Positions 23,701 through 28,183 of a DNA stretch of 28,183 nt are shown here, piece after piece. Location: NCBI RefSeq assembly GCF_000003605.2, contig NW_003143803.1:136115-164297 (forward strand), in the 5' to 3' direction. How positions within the stretch are numbered: the stretch's first letter is position 1; each line of letters begins with the position of its first letter. The notes below the pieces were generated by a model. The model was not told where the DNA came from, searched no databases, and saw only the letters and a list, made by a program, of their open reading frames with translations. The position numbers and the translations under genes were made by a program. This stretch comes from Saccoglossus kowalevskii (taxonomy: Eukaryota > Hemichordata > Enteropneusta > Harrimaniidae).

Positions 23701-25746
23701 ATATGAAGCATTCTGTTGTATTAAAGTTTTACTTTAAATAGTAAGCAAGTTCGAGAAATTAAATGCATTATATCTTGATCAATCTGTCAGAGGATGTCAC
23801 ACATCAAACTGGTTGTCAGAAGGTTTCAACATTTACAGACAGTGTAAATAACTGTTGGTGCAGGGTAATCTTTCTGTGTGCATATATACATATGTGCACT
23901 TATTGCACTCGTATGTATACTCGTATGTTCAATTGTAGTGGAACCGTAACCACGATTATGCATCAAAACATAATATATACCAAGTTTTAATATCTTCCAT
24001 GGCTTATATGAGTTTATATGACTAGCATGCTCTGTACGATATTTGATATGCAGGTACACGATGTTCCGTTTCATGTGCCGCCTTTATGTGTATGGGGATG
24101 TACTCATTTCATCAAGATTTACATTTGATGATATACTGTATATTCATATTGAGTTAATTCGCTGATTTGCATTTCAGGTATTATTTGGTTTCAGACCATA
24201 ATCATGTTGTTTTTGTGCTTTTTTTACTTTTATATGATTAGTGAACAAAGTGCCGCTCGTATTTATATTGACATACCACATTGGTAAGCATATTTGTGTC
24301 AATAGTATAGAAAGGAAACTCGCAGCATTCATTGGCCCTAAATCGACATCCTTTTCTTTATTAATTGTTTATTAATCTAAGCTCAATTGTCACATACGGA
24401 TTGCAACAAGTATTTTACATGGACATACAACAGAACAATATACATGGGAGTTATTTTCATCACTCCTTGCCATTAATTGCTGTTATTCATTTACAATTGT
24501 TCATATACTGTGAATAAGCATCATTGACAAAAATATACAGTTATTACGAAGATACTTCAAAGTATGCACGAAGACAGTACAGCGGCAGTATCCACCGACG
24601 CGCAGCGGAGGTCGATGCGACAGCGTACTGTCTGAGTGCATACTTTGAGGTATCTTTGTAATAACCTCATTATTACACATCTTTTTCTCCCAAGGATAAA
24701 TCATGGGAATGCCGAAATATAAAAACAGAATCAACAAACTTCTTTGTATGGAGTCCGGTCAAACCCTTGTGGCAGCCATGTTTGTTTTTATTATTAGAGT
24801 TCGCTTACGCGTGTAGTCATTCCATATTTGGAATTCACATTTCCTAATATGGTACCTCAAAATTACGGCACGCTGTAACATATGTCGTTACAGTGGCAGA
24901 TGTATAATAATAATAATTAATACTTACATTCTGTACAGTTGACTTCATCTGATTTATCACCACAATCATTCCAACCATTACAAAGTATATCAAAATCAAC
25001 ACACCATCCACCTTTACATTGGAATTGGTCATCAGAACACACATCTGTGAAAACACATAAAAATAACGTCACATTTTCGAAGCTTGTGCAATGATATGAT
25101 TATGTTGCCACGAGGGTCAGCACATCTCTTGTGTATTGTAATTAAGCTAGTTATGGTTTTCTACGTTCATCCAAGATCAGACAATAACATTGACTAGAAT
25201 AACATAATTGTATGCACACGTTAATATAGAAATTAATAGATTGGCACTCTTGTAAAATGTAATGTTATTGTTTAGAAATATTTGATGATAACAAACTTGT
25301 AACGTAATGGTTTACAAGATCATTGATTAATTAATGATTATACGTTTAGTATTAATTGTAGACCCTCCGGGCAACATTCGTGACCAAATATAGGTTTTGG
25401 GTCAACACTCTATGTTCAGAATCATGGGATAAATATGTTACTCACTTTGACCTGCACCAGTTCAGACACACGCTCTTGACACCGCTTAATTAACCTAACA
25501 TAGATTATGGTGTGCATTGTGTCATATAGTATTTGAATAGCATTACTGATTTGGCCGACTGGGTGATAGCCAACCCAGAATTGGTGTACACGCACACCAT
25601 CAAAATATTATTAGTAAATTCAAATAACTCACAGTCACAAAAAGCTTCGTCACTTCGGTCATTACAGTCGCCATACCCATCGCACCATGAGCTGATTTGT
25701 ATAAACTGAGTACTACGACATTGTTTAATTCCATTTGGTAGTGTTC
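14746..25746 (-). CDS. DEG/ENaC-family channel with three LDLa modules, copy B
   Basis: Thirteen exons were read on the minus strand. Three LDLa exons are at 25746-25633, 25044-24928 and 23073-22936. Ten channel exons follow: 20497-20188, 19436-19330, 17472-17309, 17172-17086, 16878-16770, 16121-16049, 15920-15863, 15284-15217, 15086-15011 and 14865-14746 (TAA at 14748-14746). The channel exons have exactly the lengths and phases of copy A and differ at about 25 of 390 residues. The LDLa exons are phase 1-1, and the last one ends D-Y-G|, completing a Val codon with the first channel exon, so the joins are in frame without stops. All donors are GT and all acceptors AG. LDLa modules bind calcium and protein ligands, so they should face outside. 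No TM1 with the usual HG or PAVTICN-like motifs was found. The LDLa-to-channel join spans a 2.4-kb intron and is inferred from strand, order and phase. Confidence 0.85.
16221..16507. mobile_element. 287-bp MITE-like element in copy B intron 5
   Basis: Terminal inverted repeats 16221-16246 and 16482-16507 are 26 bp with 2 mismatches, beginning CTAAGTG and ending TATGACACATT. The interior holds more copies of AACACTTAGTGTT-like palindromic sequence. The corresponding intron of copy A lacks it, which supports insertion after the duplication or loss in A. No clear target duplication was found. Confidence 0.75.
17653..17669. repeat. (GTT)5 microsatellite in copy B intron 2
   Basis: Five GTT units on the plus strand. 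The copy A counterpart near 1665 has only a short AAC-rich stretch. Confidence 0.9.
17700..19200. other. ~1.4-kb segment present only in intron 2 of copy B
   Basis: The flanking intron parts align with copy A intron 2 (1481-1932), but this stretch has no counterpart there. It contains a C13 run near 18192-18204 and three degenerate repeat units. I found no coding domain. Borders are approximate and AT-rich. Confidence 0.75.
18112..18545. repeat. Three degenerate direct repeats
   Basis: Units begin ATCATACTATTTT at 18112, 18259 and 18453. They share features such as TTGGCAAATCA, a GTTTTTCTGAA-like part and TTTTCAA, with spacing of 147 and 194 bp. They lie inside the copy B-specific segment. 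Confidence 0.7.
21540..22010 (-). pseudogene. Decayed Ty3/gypsy retrotransposon integrase
   Basis: Read on the minus strand across frameshifts and stops, the segment gives, in order, a remnant of the integrase zinc-finger end (TCQK), KVPLSVM, IPFK-stop-VAMDPVGKIQPI, GCRYILSV, DYTT and IPKQILSDQG followed by IQYVGDFM, then a remnant resembling MCNGLVE. These match the integrase core of Ty3/gypsy elements (DLVGP, DYATRYPEA and SDQGTQF motifs). Two of the catalytic acidic positions, the Asp of MDPVG and the Asp of SDQG, are still visible. A TGA replaces the codon before VAMD, and a 16-bp offset repeat of ATTCCACCCAAT (21554, 21570) disturbs the 3' end. It sits in the intron between LDLa exon 3 and the first channel exon. 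I could not confirm RT, RNase H or LTRs. Confidence 0.85.
22031..22056. repeat. (GT)n followed by G10
   Basis: Eight GT units and a ten-G run, immediately beside the integrase relic. Confidence 0.95.
22100..22700. other. Unresolved, possibly repeat-derived part of the same intron
   Basis: It includes short open minus-strand frames (22306-22166 and 22652-22371) with no recognised domain, and lies just upstream of the gypsy integrase relic on the same strand. It may be more of the same element or unrelated repeat DNA. Confidence 0.3.
22936..23073 (-). CDS. LDLa module 3 exon (copy B)
   Basis: A 138-nt exon with acceptor ttttctag and donor GTAAAT, phase 1-1. It codes a six-cysteine LDLa repeat: CPGEYKC, a longer than usual C2-C3 loop (about 13 residues, including SNGNTLP), KCIPLHMRC, DLFIDC, DGGDDENDC. 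The calcium-site acidic residues are kept. It ends D-Y-G|, and the open codon is completed by TT of the first channel exon at 20497 to give Val. The following intron (22935-20498) holds a decayed Ty3/gypsy integrase. Confidence 0.93.
23074..24540. other. Intron between LDLa exons 2 and 3, proximal part
   Basis: I searched both strands for another LDLa signature (WCDG..DC...SDE) and found none. No domain was recognised in the short open frames. Confidence 0.6.
24541..24664. mobile_element. 124-bp inverted-repeat element (MITE-like)
   Basis: Arms 24541-24580 and 24625-24664 are 40 bp each and are reverse complements with 4 mismatches (left arm begins TTATTACGAAGATACTTC). The 44-bp centre is GC- and CpG-rich, unlike the surrounding DNA. 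It lies in the copy B intron between LDLa exons 2 and 3. I could not assign a target-site duplication with confidence. It has no coding capacity. Confidence 0.85.
24928..25044 (-). CDS. LDLa module 2 exon (copy B)
   Basis: A 117-nt exon with acceptor ttttcacag and donor GTAAGT, phase 1-1. The peptide is a complete six-cysteine LDL-receptor class A repeat: CSDDQFQC, KGGWC, VDFDILC, NGWNDC, GDKSDEVNC. The calcium-site acidic residues near NDCGDKSDE are present. The junction codon with module 1 is T|AT (Tyr). The exon lies between modules 1 and 3 on the same strand. Confidence 0.94.
25633..25746 (-). CDS. LDLa module 1 exon (copy B), four cysteines only
   Basis: A 114-nt exon between a pyrimidine-rich acceptor (tttttttcag) and a GTGAGT donor, phase 1 at both ends. 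The peptide contains QCRSTQF, WCDGYGDC and NDRSDEAFC, which are the second half of an LDL-receptor class A repeat with the calcium-binding WCDG..DC.D.SDE signature. A normal LDLa has six cysteines. Here C1 is absent and C3 is a Phe, so the C1-C3 disulfide appears lost as a pair. The entry codon is N|GA and cannot be Cys. It is the most 5' LDLa module I can find. Confidence 0.9.
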
Positions 25747-26914
25747 CTGAAAAAAAAGTTAATAACAAAAATGAACCGGTCTAATAACAGAAATTAAAGT
25801 ACTTTATACTCGACACACATTTTTCCATCATTCAGTGATTTTCCTGTCAATGCAGTAGATGAGATGATGTTTTGGTCAAAATTAAAACTTACTCACTTAT
25901 TTTAGAGTCAAAGGATTTAATATCAATTTTTTTATTTGTATATGCACTGCGATGTATGTGTCCGCTGTTAGTTTGACCTGCTTCATTTTTAGTTTACTCT
26001 TGCATATATGACCAGTGAAACTATAACCACCTTGCCCTTTAGAAACAAATGTAATCACTATTCCTTTTGTTATATTTTGTAATATTTAAACTTTGAAGTG
26101 TTGAGAATTTTGGACTTGTCCCACAATTCTGCAGATGATATTGTACACACCCATGAACATGGCTTTGATAGGATGCATTGGCATAGTGGATTCAAAGTAA
26201 CATCACTCGCGTGCATCATTTTCTACAAGAGGATCAAACTGTTTTTGTTTGTTTTGTTCTGATATATTTTTGTAACCGGGGCGAACTGCATACACTAATA
26301 TTACCAAAAGAGAAGACCATGGTAACTGTTCTAAAATCACAGAGCAAACAGTTTTCATTCAATTCTGTATTGCAAATGTGATTATCTGACCCAGATATGA
26401 CTTATGTTACAAATGCAGGAGTATGTAGCGAAGCTTGTATAAGACATTTTGATAGCAAGTAAGTCCAAGATTTTGTAAGCCAGCACCACATTACTACATC
26501 AAACCAATCACAATGAACATTTATCTTTTATATACTGATGTAAATTATAGAGTAATTTGAACATGGTTTCAGGAATTATTTTGGCATTTGTTAACCTTCC
26601 AATGTCAAATATTATATGGTGTATAATTGTAGAAGGAATACCCGAAGAGAAAGTGTTTTGTAGGTTTAATTGCGACTTATGTAGCCTTTGTTCACGCATA
26701 AGTGTACGTTTCTTTTTGTGTAACATTTAATGAGTGAAAGTGGACTATAATTCTGTCTAGTACTATGATATGATGTGACCACCAACTGCACACTTTGTAC
26801 GACTTTTTGTACTGAGTTAGAAATTAACATATTATCTTGAGATTGACTTACTGTAGTAACAAATTTAATGAGCAATGAATCAACGTCTTGTTACACAGTA
26901 CCCAGTCAAAATAC
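25747..26914. other. Putative first intron of copy B
   Basis: No additional LDLa or TM1-like exon was recognised on the minus strand. One short HICNTEL stretch near 26370 faintly recalls the palm motif but has no usable splice or start context. Confidence 0.45.
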
Positions 26915-26978
26915 CTGCAACAACAAAATAACTACACAAAACACAAAGTCCAGCTTGAGCAGGCCAAAAGAAATACAT
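26915..26978 (-). CDS. Candidate first coding exon of copy B: signal peptide or membrane anchor
   Basis: An ATG at 26978-26976, with a purine at -3 and an in-frame TAA 24 nt upstream, opens 21 hydrophobic codons (begins MYFFWPAQ, ends SYFVVA) followed by CAG|GTATTT. The exon ends in phase 1, which is what the first LDLa exon needs. Joined, it reads VVAG-TLPNG, with Val at -3 and Ala at -1 of a plausible signal-peptidase site. If correct, copy B starts with a signal sequence or a short uncleaved anchor with almost no cytosolic N-terminus, unlike typical DEG/ENaC subunits. This is inference from frame, hydrophobicity and phase. A short hydrophobic frame can occur by chance, and the true N-terminal exons may lie beyond 28183. 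Confidence 0.4.
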
Positions 26979-28183
26979 TGCAGCCACTCGAGATGCAGTT
27001 TATTTGGCTTGCTTTTTAATTGAGTAATTAGACAATGAAGATGGTATTATATATCCAACATGTTATATATTTTCTGAAATCTTATTATACAAACTTTCAC
27101 CAAAAACAGAATTCACCAAAAATAGAAGTCGAGAAAACGGCTAATTTGCATATTTGCGCGTTAAACCGGGAATTACTGCTTTGTCGGACTTTCTAGACTA
27201 TTGAAATTGAAAGTTGACGTATAGACATAGACATTTTATGTAAAATCGTTGAACCAGAACAACTGCACTTGAATATATAAATCAGAAACACGTCATTCAT
27301 ACCAGTGTTTTGATGGGGTCGGTAAAACACGTGGCAATGGCCAGTAAATATGACGTCATCTCATGAATTACTAAACAAGGGCGGTCCTCAGAAGGTGACC
27401 TTTTATCACGACCAAAACATCATCGCTTCTCTTCCATGTATTTTCAATAAAAAATCTACGAGTATTTCAGACCCTATGGTTTAGAGTAGTGAAGAGTACA
27501 AAGTGAGATATTAAATTATTTATCGTCAATGAATTTTATATAGTATTGAGAACCAACTCCAGAAAGCGAACGCACAATAATGAATAATCGCGTAACCCTA
27601 GAATCGAAACGCGAGGCACAGAAGTTTTGTTCAGCGTTTCCAAGCTCATTTTTTCTATTTTTAAAAAACTGCAACATATTTGTTAAAAGAAGTATTTGAA
27701 TTATGTTCGTTTTTTAAGGAGGCAATTTAATTTTTTTAAATATTTTTTTCCGATTTTGGTACGCCCTATTCAGGGATTTTCTAAGACAGTCGTAGACAAT
27801 CAGCGCACGGATGTTCGTACAAAACATGCTGTTGTACTAACGGCAACTGTCGCCTGCAAGAAGAGAGCTCCAGCACCCACCGCAAAAGCTCTAAAATTGG
27901 GATGCTAGACAGTGTGCTTCGTTAGTTTTTTTAAAAAATGGAATGGCCGTCAAATTGACGCGGAGAAGAGGTCAGCACAAAACTAATAGGTCAAAAGAGT
28001 TGTTCAGTTACCTCTCCCTGTGATTTATTTTTCATGGAAATTATTTGCTTGTTTTCAACTAATTTTAGCGTACCTCTGCAACTTATTTTAGCATTGTCAG
28101 TTGTTTGCTTCATTGAATTAAACGGAGTTTGTCCGGCTACGAACAAAGCTGTCTCGCACGACCTAGCTAAACTTGCGAATGAT
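26979..28183. other. Flank to the right of the candidate start
   Basis: Possible 5' region of copy B on the minus strand. ATATAAAA-like sequence occurs near 27537 and an octamer at 27144. No exon with DEG/ENaC N-terminal motifs was recognised. The true N-terminal exon could lie past the edge. Confidence 0.4.
27144..27151 (-). promoter_or_regulatory. Perfect octamer ATGCAAAT upstream of the candidate copy B start
   Basis: A POU-type octamer on the minus strand about 165 bp upstream of the candidate ATG at 26978. An 8-bp match in AT-rich DNA can be chance. Confidence 0.25.

Noticed and set aside
25438..25460. GTGAGT donor-like site on the minus strand between LDLa exons 1 and 2
   Set aside because: No acceptor and no LDLa or other reading frame upstream of it.
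26365..26400. HICNTEL on the minus strand, resembling the DEG/ENaC PAVTICN palm motif
   Set aside because: Follows an in-frame stop directly, has no acceptor or start and no TM1 upstream.

Overview
The window looks like AT-rich nuclear DNA of an invertebrate animal, probably marine. The coding content is an intron-rich metazoan ion-channel gene and the intergenic DNA is full of small transposon-like repeats. I could not fix the phylum. A mollusc, another lophotrochozoan or an invertebrate deuterostome would all fit.

The main content is a pair of degenerin/epithelial sodium channel (DEG/ENaC, amiloride-sensitive channel family) genes in inverted, tail-to-tail orientation. Copy A runs on the + strand (exons from 334 to the stop at 4395) and enters the window mid-gene. 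Copy B runs on the - strand (exons from 25746 down to the stop at 14746). Both have the same ten exons with identical exon lengths and intron phases. Both frames are open and the shared 390 residues differ at about 25 positions. Homology covers introns and 3' UTR and ends near 4663 (A) and 14478 (B). Copy B also carries three upstream exons, each coding one LDL-receptor class A module in phase 1-1, which join in frame to the first channel exon. This predicts a channel-family protein whose ectodomain is preceded by three LDLa modules. The usual first membrane segment and following palm strand were not found. A possible signal-peptide or membrane-anchor exon lies at 26978-26915.

Layout: 1-4663 copy A; 4664-14477 spacer without a recognisable gene but with repeats (palindromic micro-elements at 11187 and 11769, a CpG-rich patch near 11040-11240, a GCTTAGCCCGGGCTAAGC repeat, a CGGTTA cluster, a complete hammerhead ribozyme on the - strand at 12910-12853, an inverted repeat at 13501-13657); 14478-20750 copy B channel exons with inserts in introns 2 and 5; 20750-22935 a large intron with a decayed Ty3/gypsy integrase; 22936-25746 LDLa exons with a 124-bp inverted-repeat element in an intron; 25747-28183 possible 5' end and flank of copy B.

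The two channel copies could form paralogous subunits. They differ in the middle residue of the pore filter, in one splice donor and in the 3' poly(A) signal.
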